This document shows, piece by piece, positions 8,437-17,434 of a stretch of DNA of 46,369 nt; the stretch's first letter is position 1; the number at the start of each line of letters is the position of its first letter. This stretch comes from an uncultured Erysipelotrichaceae bacterium (GTDB lineage Bacteria > Bacillota_I > Bacilli_A > RFN20 > CAG-826): NCBI GenBank assembly GCA_902791935.1, contig CADAXQ010000014.1, positions 1 to 46,369 on the forward strand, written 5' to 3'. Both the position numbers and the translations under genes were made by a program. The notes below the pieces were generated by a model. It was not told where the DNA came from. It made no database searches and was given only the letters and a program-made list of their open reading frames with translations.

Positions 8437-9831
8437 TTAGTTATGATGCTTGTCCGCTTTTTCGTTTAACGCACGGGCTTTTTCCCGATATTGAGCTTCC
8501 AATTCTTTGCGGACGGACTTTTGAATGGCTTTACGCCGATACTTCCGTTTAACTTTTTCAATCGCGAACTGCCGTTTTTTCTTGTGCATCGGTTCGATGT
8601 GCTTCGGATTTGATCTCGCCTTGGCAATCAGGATTTCTTTTTGCTCGGCTTCAGGAAGTTCGCGTTTCTTCGTTAGCTTCTCTTTCGGCAAAAGGCCGAC
8701 TGGATCTGGTTTAAGGCCATCTTTTTTCAAGGTATAGAAGTCAAATTTGTCTTTCTTGTTTTCTTCTAAAAGACGTTTTGCTTCACGGGTATGGTCAGCA
8801 TTGTAGAAAATCCAAGAATCGCCGTCTTTTCCAAAACGGCCCGTACGACCGGCACGATGGTAATAGAAATCTAAATCCGAAGGCAAATCGACGGAAATGA
8901 CATCGGTCACATCCGGAATGTCGATGCCGCGGGATAAAAGATCGCTCGCGACAATCACGGAATTGTGATTCGCACGAATCGCCCGTATGACTTTGCGGCG
9001 CGAACGGTCATCTAAAGACCCAGAGAAATAGATGGCATCGATGCCGTTGGCTTTTAAACCGGCATATAAGGCATCCACTGCCTTTACGGTCGAAGCAAAG
9101 ACGATGCAAAGATAAGGATTCCGAAGACGTAAGAATTGCGTCACTGCCGCCACGTCACCGACATGACGGATATCGATGAAATGGTGACGAACCGTCGAAG
9201 CGGTCTCCGTTTTATCGCTTTCCCACTCAAAGCCAGAACGAACGAATTTTGTTAATTCGTCTTTGAGATTTTGTCGCAAAGTGGCTGAGAAGACCATAAT
9301 TTGTGGCTCTTCTAACGAAGCTAAAAGCGCTTCTACATCCGGGAAAAATCCCATGTCGAGAAGCATGTCCGCTTCGTCTAAAACAATCGTTCTAACGTTT
9401 TGTAGCGTAAAGAGATGTTTGTCCACCAAGAGGTCTTTTAAACGGCCTGGCGTTCCAACAATGATTTGAGGCGGAACTTTTGATCCTTGTTCGTTTTGGC
9501 TCGTTTCTGTTTCCGAAGAATAGAGACGGACGTGAAGTTTCGGGAAGAATGGTTCAAATTGTCGGGCAAAATCAAACGTTTGACGAGCCAATTCTCTTGT
9601 GGGAGAAACAACGATGGCCTGCACACGATTCAAATTGTAGTCCGTGCGTTCGAGAATCGGGATTAAGTAAGCATGGGTTTTCCCCGATCCCGTCTCACTT
9701 TGAGCTAATAAAGAAATACCCCGAAGTGCTTTCGGAATAACGGTGCTTTGCACAGCCGAAGGCTCATGATAGCCAAGCTTGTCTAGTGCTTTCACCATGG
9801 TGTCTGATAACGATAAACCGCGGAAACTCAT
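8437..9831 (-). CDS. cshB: DEAD-box RNA helicase
   Basis: A 464-residue DEAD-box helicase with the Q motif (residues around PSAVQ), Walker A SETGSGKT, DEAD in VLDEADMLLD, SAT, and HRAGRTGRFG. The basic C-terminal tail is likely an RNA-binding extension. Its place beside nfo and ispH matches cshB of B. subtilis, a cold-shock and RNA-remodelling helicase. The start at 9831 (MSFRGL) is preferred over a longer in-frame ATG at 9906, because the extra 25 residues are hydrophobic and unlike the family. TATAAT at 9841-9846 lies nine bases before the ATG with no ribosome binding site, so the leader would be about 3 bases long. Confidence 0.93.
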   Translation of the reverse strand: MSFRGLSLSDTMVKALDKLGYHEPSAVQSTVIPKALRGISLLAQSETGSGKTHAYLIPILERTDYNLNRVQAIVVSPTRELARQTFDFARQFEPFFPKLHVRLYSSETETSQNEQGSKVPPQIIVGTPGRLKDLLVDKHLFTLQNVRTIVLDEADMLLDMGFFPDVEALLASLEEPQIMVFSATLRQNLKDELTKFVRSGFEWESDKTETASTVRHHFIDIRHVGDVAAVTQFLRLRNPYLCIVFASTVKAVDALYAGLKANGIDAIYFSGSLDDRSRRKVIRAIRANHNSVIVASDLLSRGIDIPDVTDVISVDLPSDLDFYYHRAGRTGRFGKDGDSWIFYNADHTREAKRLLEENKKDKFDFYTLKKDGLKPDPVGLLPKEKLTKKRELPEAEQKEILIAKARSNPKHIEPMHKKKRQFAIEKVKRKYRRKAIQKSVRKELEAQYREKARALNEKADKHHN

Positions 9832-9963
9832 AACAGGAATATTATAGGGAAGAATCGAGAGGAAACACAACGAAAGCACTCTCAGAACGAGGAAAAAATG
9901 ATGCAAGGTGCGGCATCTTGTCTTTTGAAAGCAATCGTGGGCATAAAATGCAAAGAATCGTTA

Positions 9964-9976
9964 TAGAATAAAAGCA
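9964..9976 (+). promoter_or_regulatory. Leaderless promoter of ispH
   Basis: TAGAAT at 9964-9969, six bases, then the ispH ATG at 9976, with no ribosome binding site. The geometry is the same as at ispG. Confidence 0.55.
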
Positions 9977-10848
9977 TGAAAGTTACCGTCGTCTCCCCGT
10001 TTGGATTCTGCATGGGCGTCACTAAAGCAGTTCAAATGGCAGAAAAGGCAAAGCAAGAGCATCCCAATGAGCCGGTCTATATTCTTGGGGATTTAGTTCA
10101 TAATGAGCGTATCATCGCATCTTTACGTCAAAAAGGTCTAACCATTATAGAAGGTGATTTATTCTCCTTAGAGCGTCAGTTATCTGCGCTCCCTGATCAG
10201 TCCGTCATTGTTTTCACCGCTCACGGGCATGCACCAAAATGGGATGAAATTGCTCGTGAGAAAAAAATGAAAATATACGATGCTACCTGCGTTTTCGTTG
10301 ATGATAACGAAAAAATGATCGCCGAAGAAATAAATCGTGGCGGCGAAGTCTTTTATATCGGGGTCAAAAATCACGCCGAAGCAAACGCCGCGATTGCAAT
10401 TAATCCTGATAAAGTCCATCTTGTAACCGGAAAAGGCAGCATAAATCCTAGCGTTTGCCACGTAATAGATCCGCTCATTGTTTGTCAAACAACCGAATCT
10501 CAACACGACATTCAAGAAAGCCTAGATGCTTTATTGACGTTCTTTCCGAAAGCAAAAATCGCTGCCAAACGTTGCTTAGCCACGGAAATGCGACAAGATA
10601 ACTTAAGTAGCCAAGAAGATAAATACGATTTGGTTGTTGTCTTAGGTTCTTCTACAAGCAACAACACGAAACGTCTTTATGACATCGCAAAACGCCGGTT
10701 TACCAAAGCCGAGGTGTGGCGCATTTTAAGCGTAGACGAATTGAAGGAAAAAACGCTTCGTCCATATCGCAATGCGTTGCTTGTTTCAGGCGCTTCATCT
10801 GCTGCAAATGATGTTATAGACGTAAAAAATTATCTAGAAAACAATTAA
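9976..10848 (+). CDS. ispH: 4-hydroxy-3-methylbut-2-enyl diphosphate reductase
   Basis: A 290-residue IspH (LytB), the last MEP-pathway enzyme. It reduces HMBPP to IPP and DMAPP with a 4Fe-4S cluster. The three cluster cysteines are C12 (FGFCMGV), C105 (DATCVFV) and C200 (KRCLATEMRQ). Substrate-binding DLVHN and TAHGHAP segments are present. The usual DATCP is DATCV here, a small deviation. The gene is noticeably more AT-rich than its neighbours in the lines sampled. It starts without a ribosome binding site, six bases from a -10 box. It is divergent from cshB and convergent with trmK. Confidence 0.94.
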   Translation: MKVTVVSPFGFCMGVTKAVQMAEKAKQEHPNEPVYILGDLVHNERIIASLRQKGLTIIEGDLFSLERQLSALPDQSVIVFTAHGHAPKWDEIAREKKMKIYDATCVFVDDNEKMIAEEINRGGEVFYIGVKNHAEANAAIAINPDKVHLVTGKGSINPSVCHVIDPLIVCQTTESQHDIQESLDALLTFFPKAKIAAKRCLATEMRQDNLSSQEDKYDLVVVLGSSTSNNTKRLYDIAKRRFTKAEVWRILSVDELKEKTLRPYRNALLVSGASSAANDVIDVKNYLENN

Positions 10849-10921
10849 GGTAAAATCATTCGATAAAATCTTAATTTTATAAATTTTATTAGTAATAAAT
10901 TAGTAACAATATAGTTATTTT
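10849..10921. other. AT-rich ispH/trmK spacer
   Basis: A 73-base convergent spacer that is strikingly AT-rich compared with its surroundings. It contains short repeats of TTAGTAA. I see no clear hairpin terminator for either gene. Confidence 0.5.
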
Positions 10922-11611
10922 TTATAAAGAATAATTTGCTTTAGCAATCGCGATGGCTTTCTCAATTTGATCGATAGCTTTTTGATGCTCTTTCCGCTTC
11001 TCTTCCGGTAAGTTTTTGGCCATCATTGTTTCATGATATTGTCGTTGCTTTTCCCAATAAAGAAGCCAATCCTTGGGTGGATGTTTTAAATTGGTTGGTC
11101 CAAAGTTAATTTCGAGTTCACTATAGACGGCCTTGTCGTCGTTTCTTTCCCACTTCATCACATCATAGGCGATGCCTTCGTCATAGAAAAACAGGCTTGC
11201 GCGCTCAAAAAAGCCGTTTTCCGCTAAAAATGACCGAACATACGGTAAATCACCATGCGGATCTAAAACGAGGCTAGAAACGCCTCTTAATCGTTCCGGA
11301 TGTTTTTCCAAAATGGAAACGATGAGTCTACCACCCATTCCCGCTAAAATGACAGTATCCACTTCTTTGCTCAAAGATTCGATACCATCAGCAAAAACAG
11401 GATGAATTACCCCTTCTAGTCCATGTGCCGCTATCTCGTGGCACATCTTCATATAAGGCCCCTTCTTGTTTTCCACCGCCTCTGCATAAGTAACTTTCTT
11501 TTGCTCTACTAAAAGAATCGGAACCACACAATGGTCACTTCCGATATCGGCAATGCGACTCCCTTGACTAACCAAAGAGGCAATGGCTTCTAAACGTTTT
11601 GAAACGTGCAT
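10922..11611 (-). CDS. trmK: tRNA (adenine-22-N1)-methyltransferase
   Basis: A 229-residue SAM-dependent methyltransferase of the TrmK (YqfN) family, which makes m1A22 in tRNA. The SAM-binding motif IADIGSDHCVVPI and the family motif ILAGMGGRLI are visible, followed by a C-terminal coiled-coil-like region rich in Lys and Glu. In Bacillus it lies near sigA-dnaG; here it directly follows dnaG with a 6-base gap and no strong ribosome binding site, which suggests translational coupling. The neighbouring sigA and nif3-like genes of the classical order are missing. Confidence 0.92.
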   Translation of the reverse strand: MHVSKRLEAIASLVSQGSRIADIGSDHCVVPILLVEQKKVTYAEAVENKKGPYMKMCHEIAAHGLEGVIHPVFADGIESLSKEVDTVILAGMGGRLIVSILEKHPERLRGVSSLVLDPHGDLPYVRSFLAENGFFERASLFFYDEGIAYDVMKWERNDDKAVYSELEINFGPTNLKHPPKDWLLYWEKQRQYHETMMAKNLPEEKRKEHQKAIDQIEKAIAIAKANYSL

Positions 11612-11617
11612 AATTTC

Positions 11618-13438
11618 TTAGTTTTTCTTCTTTTGCCATTCAAGCTGTTGCTTGCGCCTTTCGGCGTATTGCTTCAAAATACTGCCTTTTTCTTCCGCCG
11701 TCTTGTTTTGCATTTCGCGTTTAGTATTCATTTCATCGAAGATTTTTGCTTTTTCTTCGGCGATGACGCTGGCACAGGCTCGTAATGATTCATCTGAGAT
11801 AGGCGGATGGAAGTTGTCGCCAGAGATTTCGCTGATTTTTCCAATCAGTTCTTCTTCATCGGGATCGTTCGAAGAAGCGATATCGTCAATTAAGGAAGGT
11901 AAAGAGACCGTTGTTTTGGACCGTTCCACGTTTTCGACGACATAATTCGCGATTTCGTTATAAACCGTGTAATAGAAGTTATTCACGTTTTTCTCGTAAT
12001 AATGCACTGCATCGGCGCTTTCTAGCATGTAATAGAGCATTTCCCGTTCGGCGTGTAGTAAGCGGCCAATTACCTTGTTTTCTGGGTGAAGGCGCGCCAT
12101 GTTCACTTCTTCTTGATAATCGTTTTCTTCAAACGCATCGTCTTTGGAAGGAGCGTTTTGCACTAGATGCCGGATTGTCTCTGCTTCATAGCCAGTGGCC
12201 TTAGAAAGCTTTACAATGGCGTCTTCACGGTCGATGCCCGAAGAAAGCGTACGAAGATAAGGCAAGAAGTACTTCATGACTTTCTTTTTGTCTTCATCTT
12301 GCGCGAGCTTTTCGACATTTTGGTAATAGTTCATCTGGAAGGTGAACGCATCGACCAAATGATTCATCGCATCGCGTAACGCTTCAGGGCCAGATTCTTG
12401 CAAAATATCGTCGGGATCACGCAAATCATTGGGGTTACAAACCAAACGGAATGGCAAATTCGCCTGGCTTAATTGCAGAATGATTTTCATCATGCCGCGT
12501 TGTCCAGGCGCGTCACCATCGAGACAAAGCCGAATTTCGGCACCAAGACGGCGTAATAAGCCGATTTGTTCACTGCTAAGCGATGTTCCCATCAAAGCCA
12601 CTGCATCCTTGATGCCGGCCTTATCGAGCGCCATGACATCCATAAAGCCTTCTAATACATAACAATATCCATCGCGGCGTGCTGTGTTCTTGACGTTATG
12701 GTAATTATAAAGATTTAGACTCTTCGTAAAAATCTTCGTATCCGGAGAATTAACATACTTCGGGCTATCGTCATGACCAGGCGTGAGTTTTCGCGCGCTA
12801 AAGCCTACGACTTGTCCGTCCGGATTACAAAGCGGGAAGATCAGTCGCCCGGCGTTCGCGTCGGAAATACCACGAGAGCTTACGATGCCGATTCCCTTGA
12901 TTTCATCGAGAGAATGTTTCTTTTGCTCCAAATATTGAATGGTCTTTTCTCCGTCGGGTGAAGCATAGCCAAGGCCATATTTACGAATTTGTTCCGAATC
13001 GATATGACGATTCGCCAAATAATCGGCTGCGATTTTGCCTTCCGGTGTCAAAAGATTGTATTGATAGAGCTTATTTAAATCGTTAATCGTGTCATAAAGC
13101 GGCTGCCTTAAAGGATCAATTCGAGGCTTCGTATCTTCGCTTTCGAGACGCGGATCATGAAAACCTACGATTTCAGCGACCTTTTTGACTGCCTCAGAAT
13201 AAGAAATGCCCAAATGTTTTTCAACAAACGTGATGGCGTTCCCGCCCGTGTTGCACACGAAGCATTTGAAGATTTGCTTTTCCCGTGAAATGTTTAGCGA
13301 AGGATTTTTGTCGTCATGAAAAGGACAAAGGGCGACATAACTTCGCCCTTTTTTCGTCACTGGGATGAACGAAGAAATGACCGTGACGATATCGGCTTCT
13401 TTGAGAAGCGCATCGATAAGGTCTTTCGAATAAGCCAT
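11618..13438 (-). CDS. dnaG: DNA primase
   Basis: A 606-residue bacterial primase that makes RNA primers at the replication fork. The N-terminal zinc finger is seen as CPFHDDKNPS followed by CFVCNTGGNA. The TOPRIM catalytic core shows the acidic motifs EGFMDVMAL and LCLDGDAPGQ. The C-terminal part is helical, charged and suited to contact DnaB helicase. AAAGGA lies about 13 bases before the ATG. In most Bacillota the primary sigma factor gene follows; here trmK does. Confidence 0.96.
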   Translation of the reverse strand: MAYSKDLIDALLKEADIVTVISSFIPVTKKGRSYVALCPFHDDKNPSLNISREKQIFKCFVCNTGGNAITFVEKHLGISYSEAVKKVAEIVGFHDPRLESEDTKPRIDPLRQPLYDTINDLNKLYQYNLLTPEGKIAADYLANRHIDSEQIRKYGLGYASPDGEKTIQYLEQKKHSLDEIKGIGIVSSRGISDANAGRLIFPLCNPDGQVVGFSARKLTPGHDDSPKYVNSPDTKIFTKSLNLYNYHNVKNTARRDGYCYVLEGFMDVMALDKAGIKDAVALMGTSLSSEQIGLLRRLGAEIRLCLDGDAPGQRGMMKIILQLSQANLPFRLVCNPNDLRDPDDILQESGPEALRDAMNHLVDAFTFQMNYYQNVEKLAQDEDKKKVMKYFLPYLRTLSSGIDREDAIVKLSKATGYEAETIRHLVQNAPSKDDAFEENDYQEEVNMARLHPENKVIGRLLHAEREMLYYMLESADAVHYYEKNVNNFYYTVYNEIANYVVENVERSKTTVSLPSLIDDIASSNDPDEEELIGKISEISGDNFHPPISDESLRACASVIAEEKAKIFDEMNTKREMQNKTAEEKGSILKQYAERRKQQLEWQKKKN

Positions 13439-13462
13439 CCCGAGAAATGTCCTTTCTGCCGA

Positions 13463-14863
13463 TTATGCGGCAATTTTTGCTTTGAGATAATCCACTAAGG
13501 AGTCAATCGCAACACGGTCTTGCTTCATCGTGTCGCGGTCACGAACGGTCACACTGTGATCCGTTAAGGTATCGAAGTCAACGGTGACACAATATGGCGT
13601 GCCGATTTCATCTTGGCGACGGTACCGTTTGCCAATCGAACCCGTCACATCGGTGGTTGCCATGAATTCTTTGCTCAGTTTCGCTAAGAGTTCATCCGAT
13701 TGCTCAACCAACTTCTTTTGTAACGGAAGCACTGCTACTTTATAAGGCGCTAACGCCGGTTTGATGTGCATGACCACACGGCTATCGCCGCCTTCTAATT
13801 CTTCTTTGTCATAAGCATCAACCATGACCATTAACATCAAACGGTCGAGACCCATCGATGGTTCAATGACGTACGGAAGGTACGATTTCACCTGGGTTTT
13901 TCCGTTTTGATCGATATAGGTTTCGCTATAAGTCAAATCTTGGTGCGAATATTCTTGGTGACGGCGTAAGTCATAATCGGTACGATCCGCAACGCCAAGG
14001 ATTTCTCCCCAGCCAAGGTTCGGGAAATCATATTCGACGTCGGTTGTCGCTTTCGAATAGAAAGCTAATTCGGCCTTTTCGTGATCACGGAAACGAAGAT
14101 TCTCTGCTTTTGGTCCGAGGCTTTCGACAAAGTCAAGGCAAGCTTTCTTCCAATGTTCGAACCATTCTAAGTCCGTGCCAGGCTGGCAGAAGAATTCCAT
14201 TTCGCATTGATCGAATTCCCGCGTACGGAACGTGAAGTTCCCTGGGGTAATTTCGTTACGGAAGCTCTTGCCAGTATTGCAAATGCCAAACGGAAGCTTT
14301 TTCCGGCACGCACGAGCAACGTTTTTGAAGTTCATAAACACGCCTTGCGCGGTTTCTGGACGGAGATAGACAACCGAGGAATCGTCTTCTGTGACGCCGA
14401 TATGAGTCTTAAACATCATGTTGAACTTTCGAATGGTCGTAAAGTTCTTTTGCCCACAGGTGGGGCATTTTACATCATGATTCGCAATGAAATCGTCCAT
14501 TTCTTGGAAGCTCATCGCATCCACGTCGACATTCGGGAACTCTTTTTTGATGAGTTCATCGGCCCGATAACGGGATTTGCAAGCACGGCAATCCACCATG
14601 GGGTCATTAAACGTCGAAACGTGACCCGTCGCTTCCCATACTTTCGGATTCATCAAAATCGCAGCGTCTAATCCCACATTGGTCGGCGATTCTTGGACGA
14701 ACTTCTTCCACCAGGCATCGCGAATATTACGTTTTAGCTCAGCGCCTAATGGACCATAGTCCCATGTGTTCGAAAGACCGCCATAAATTTGCGATCCTGG
14801 AAAAACGAATCCCGTTAAGGTAAGGTGGTTCGTGATTTCATCAAATGAAAATTTGCTTGCCAT
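13463..14863 (-). CDS. glyS: Glycyl-tRNA synthetase (single-chain type)
   Basis: A 466-residue class II aminoacyl-tRNA synthetase of the dimeric single-polypeptide kind (as in Staphylococcus and Mollicutes), not the two-subunit GlyQ/GlyS kind. It charges tRNA-Gly. Class II motifs are visible: VYLRPETAQGVFMNF, FRNEITPGNFTFRTREFDQ with its motif-2 arginines, and the motif-3 GLDRLMLMVM. Zinc-like pairs CRAC and CPTC lie in the insertion domain, and a C-terminal anticodon-binding domain follows. AAGGAG lies 7 bases before the ATG. The 91-base upstream region is too short for a T-box. Confidence 0.96.
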   Translation of the reverse strand: MASKFSFDEITNHLTLTGFVFPGSQIYGGLSNTWDYGPLGAELKRNIRDAWWKKFVQESPTNVGLDAAILMNPKVWEATGHVSTFNDPMVDCRACKSRYRADELIKKEFPNVDVDAMSFQEMDDFIANHDVKCPTCGQKNFTTIRKFNMMFKTHIGVTEDDSSVVYLRPETAQGVFMNFKNVARACRKKLPFGICNTGKSFRNEITPGNFTFRTREFDQCEMEFFCQPGTDLEWFEHWKKACLDFVESLGPKAENLRFRDHEKAELAFYSKATTDVEYDFPNLGWGEILGVADRTDYDLRRHQEYSHQDLTYSETYIDQNGKTQVKSYLPYVIEPSMGLDRLMLMVMVDAYDKEELEGGDSRVVMHIKPALAPYKVAVLPLQKKLVEQSDELLAKLSKEFMATTDVTGSIGKRYRRQDEIGTPYCVTVDFDTLTDHSVTVRDRDTMKQDRVAIDSLVDYLKAKIAA

Positions 14864-14913
14864 ATAAGCTCCTTGTACTTAAGCGTTTTGGCATTCCGTC
14901 AAAAGGCTCAATT

Positions 14914-14942
14914 ATTATCGCTTTTTCTTGCTCTAAGAGCAA
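14914..14942 (-). promoter_or_regulatory. glyS promoter with 15-base palindrome
   Basis: On the minus strand, TTGCTC (14937-14942), 17 bases, then GATAAT (14914-14919). The -35 lies inside a perfect 15-base dyad TTGCTCT-T-AGAGCAA (14928-14942). This could be an operator or chance. It is not a terminator for recO, since no T run follows. Confidence 0.55.
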
Positions 14943-14954
14943 CGAAAGAAACAA

Positions 14955-15686
14955 TTATGCTTTCTCCAAAAGAGAAAGAGACCGCAACGTAATGCCCGTC
15001 ATATTCTCTAAATAAGCCGTTAATTCAAATAACAAAAGCCGGCATTCTTCCGAAGAAAACGCAACGCGGGTAACATCCGCGGTCGACAGCCGGAAAATAT
15101 AGCGGAGGATTTTTAATGTTCTGGCGTCGCGTTTATCGGCGTCGGAACGTAAGTCATCGCGGCACAAATAGCCGCCTTCATCATAAGAAATTCCGACAAT
15201 ATCAGTCTTTTTTCCGCATACGACGCAGCCATCAACGTCAAGGCCATAACCCGACAAGCGAAGGCTTTGAGCCAAATAAATAAGGGCTAATGTCCAAACG
15301 CTATGCGATGGATCTCCAAGTGCGCCCATCACCGTATCGAGCCATGGATAAAGTGCGCTTGGCTCTTCTCCGGGCAACATCTTTGCGGTCAATTCTGCCA
15401 AAAATGAAAGCGCTGCCGCTCGTAAGAATTCATCTTTGGCATCGGGATAAGCGAGCCATTCACATTCTTTTAAATTCGTTCCGCTTGGGCTTTCTTGCAA
15501 GGAAATCCTAAGTTTTGCTAGCGGCGTGGTGATCAAGTGTGTCTTCGCGGTTGGCTTTCGCGCGCCACGGGCACAGAAAGATAACATTTCATTCGGCGTT
15601 AAAAACGTGACCATGACGTCATTTTCACGGTATTCCGCAAGCCGAATGACGTAGCCTTCGTAATTCTCAATCGTCCCCTTGCCCAT
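14955..15686 (-). CDS. recO: DNA repair protein RecO
   Basis: A 243-residue RecO with an N-terminal OB fold, a helical middle and a zinc-binding region seen as CVVCGKK and later YLCRDD. RecO loads RecA on SSB-coated single-stranded DNA with RecR. The start at 15686 is chosen because GGAG lies 8 bases upstream; an in-frame ATG at 15698 is possible. The gene overlaps the end of era by 20 bases, the usual era-recO order. Confidence 0.93.
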   Translation of the reverse strand: MGKGTIENYEGYVIRLAEYRENDVMVTFLTPNEMLSFCARGARKPTAKTHLITTPLAKLRISLQESPSGTNLKECEWLAYPDAKDEFLRAAALSFLAELTAKMLPGEEPSALYPWLDTVMGALGDPSHSVWTLALIYLAQSLRLSGYGLDVDGCVVCGKKTDIVGISYDEGGYLCRDDLRSDADKRDARTLKILRYIFRLSTADVTRVAFSSEECRLLLFELTAYLENMTGITLRSLSLLEKA

Positions 15687-16563
15687 GGCGGTCTCCATAG
15701 CCTACAAGCTGTAATTTGCGTGGATCATTGCGCCAACCTGGCAGACAAAGTACTTTCAAATAGAGCGTGACATGGCAGTTCCACATCTTTTCTAAATTCC
15801 GCCGCGCGGTCATGGAAATCCGTTTGATCATGGCACCATCTTTTCCAATGATGATGGCTTTCTGGTTTTCTTTTTCACAAACGACGGTTGCATGGATGGT
15901 AACTGCGCTCTTTTTTGATTCAAAAGAATCGATGGTTACGGCACATTCGTGCGGCACCTCTTCTTTTAAGAAATGCAATAATTGCTCACGAATGACTTCC
16001 TTAGCCATAAAGGAACGGTCTTTATCCGTCACCATATCCTCAGGATAATAAGCTTCTCCTTCGGGCAAGAAATGTTTGACTGCTTCTTTGATTTCTTTTA
16101 ATCCGAAGTTCGTCAAGGCCGAGGCTTCCACAATCGTATCTTTAGGATAAAGCGCATGACAATGCTCTTTGAGGGCTTCCATCATCGGTGCCGTTGCCAA
16201 GTCAATTTTGTTCAGCACCAAAATGCGGGGGCAATTCATTTTTAAGGATGCTAAAAGATCATCATCTTTTTGATAATCTTTTTCGGAAGCATCAATCATA
16301 TAAATCGCCACATCAACATCCGATAACGAGCGTCTTGCAGAGCGGTTCATATTCGCATAAAGCGCTTCTTTTCCGTCACATAGCCCTGGGGTATCAATAA
16401 AAATGATCTCTAAGTCTTTTTCGTGATAAATGCCTAAAACATCATCGCGAGTCGTTTGCGCTTTCGGCGCTACAATCGACACTTTTTTTGAGAGTAAGGC
16501 ATTAATCAACGTTGATTTTCCGACATTCGGACGGCCTAATATCGTGCAATATCCACATTTCAT
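15667..16563 (-). CDS. era: GTPase Era
   Basis: A 298-residue Era, an essential GTPase for 16S rRNA maturation and 30S assembly. G motifs are GRPNVGKSTL (G1), DTPG (G3) and NKIDL (G4). The C-terminal KH domain shows IGKDGAMIKRI. The tail after WRNDPRKLQLVGYG is unusual in ending DRHGQGDD and lies in DNA shared with recO. GAGGA precedes the ATG, which overlaps the cdd stop by 4 bases (ATGA). Confidence 0.96.
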   Translation of the reverse strand: MKCGYCTILGRPNVGKSTLINALLSKKVSIVAPKAQTTRDDVLGIYHEKDLEIIFIDTPGLCDGKEALYANMNRSARRSLSDVDVAIYMIDASEKDYQKDDDLLASLKMNCPRILVLNKIDLATAPMMEALKEHCHALYPKDTIVEASALTNFGLKEIKEAVKHFLPEGEAYYPEDMVTDKDRSFMAKEVIREQLLHFLKEEVPHECAVTIDSFESKKSAVTIHATVVCEKENQKAIIIGKDGAMIKRISMTARRNLEKMWNCHVTLYLKVLCLPGWRNDPRKLQLVGYGDRHGQGDD

Positions 16564-16964
16564 TTTTGTAAGTCCTCTTTTCGAAAGGCAAAAGGTAAGA
16601 GTTCCTTTGTGTTGGTTTCTTTGATCGCGCCCGTTAAATTACCGAGATAAATTGGGGCAGAGCTTGGGTATAGTTCCGAAAGCGCTTGGCGGCACATGCC
16701 ACAGGGTGAGCATTCGTGTTCTCCATTGGCAACAATCGCCAAAGCAACGAAATCATCTTTCTTTTTTCCTTCCATCATCGCGTGATAAAGGGCGTTCCGC
16801 TCCGCGCACATCGAAACGGGATAACTTGCATTTTCCACATTAGCGCCGAGGTAAATCGTTCCATCCCGACAAAGCAAAGCCGCCCCTACGGCAAAATGCG
16901 AATAGGGACTATAGGACAAAGCCCGGGCTTCTATGGCTTTTTGCATGAGTTCTTCTGCCGTCAT
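16560..16964 (-). CDS. cdd: Cytidine deaminase
   Basis: A 134-residue zinc-dependent cytidine deaminase of the pyrimidine salvage pathway; it converts cytidine to uridine. The catalytic CAERNA and zinc-binding PCGMCRQ motifs are present, and SYSPYSHFAVGAAL is the usual N-terminal substrate segment. It overlaps ybeY upstream and era downstream by four bases each, so the three are translationally coupled. The diacylglycerol kinase gene (dgkA) common at this place is absent. Confidence 0.96.
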   Translation of the reverse strand: MTAEELMQKAIEARALSYSPYSHFAVGAALLCRDGTIYLGANVENASYPVSMCAERNALYHAMMEGKKKDDFVALAIVANGEHECSPCGMCRQALSELYPSSAPIYLGNLTGAIKETNTKELLPFAFRKEDLQK

Positions 16965-17422
16965 TTTTTATCGGTCTCCTCGAGGATTTTATCTTGCAAG
17001 GGGAACATGATTTCCTCGTCTTCTTTCTTCATATGGTCATAGCCAAGCAAATGTAATAAGCCATGGACGAATAAGAACGAAAGTTCCCGTTGAATGGTAT
17101 TCCCGATTTCTTTGGCTTGCCGTTGTGCTTGTGGAAGGCAGATAAGAATTTCGCCAAGCATCCGTGGAACCGAAGGATCCAAAATCGCATCTTTTGGGTC
17201 TTTATCATCATTGAAAGCGAAACTGATGACGTCGGTAACCCGGTCCACATGGCGGTAATCACGGTTGATCTCGTGGATGGTTTCATCATCTACTAATGAG
17301 ACGTCGATCTCGTAATTCACCGTGATGGATAACAAAGAGAAGGCAGTTTTAGCCAAATTGGTGTAACGTTCTTCTAGCCAATCGTATTCTTCCCCGAAGG
17401 GATTCGTGAAATCTACATTCAT
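16961..17422 (-). CDS. ybeY: Endoribonuclease YbeY (rRNA maturation)
   Basis: A 153-residue YbeY metalloprotein, needed for 16S rRNA 3'-end maturation and 70S quality control. The zinc motif is HGLLHLLGYDH, and TDVISFAF is the family's other hallmark. No good ribosome binding site precedes the ATG. The sequence between the upstream stop and the ATG contains a palindrome GATAAATTTATC, in which TAAATT lies six bases before the ATG, a weak leaderless-type promoter. The phoH gene that usually precedes ybeY is missing; a C39-peptidase membrane protein stands there instead. Confidence 0.95.
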   Translation of the reverse strand: MNVDFTNPFGEEYDWLEERYTNLAKTAFSLLSITVNYEIDVSLVDDETIHEINRDYRHVDRVTDVISFAFNDDKDPKDAILDPSVPRMLGEILICLPQAQRQAKEIGNTIQRELSFLFVHGLLHLLGYDHMKKEDEEIMFPLQDKILEETDKK

Positions 17423-17434
17423 ACGATAAATTTA

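Noticed and set aside
14864..14954. T-box riboswitch upstream of glyS
   Set aside because: Only 91 bases separate glyS from recO, with no T-box core sequence, no terminator/antiterminator pair and a normal promoter inside.
17423..17434. GATAAATTTATC palindrome before ybeY as an operator
   Set aside because: It begins inside the stop codon of the upstream gene and is short and AT-only at its core; chance is likely, although its TAAATT may act as a weak -10.
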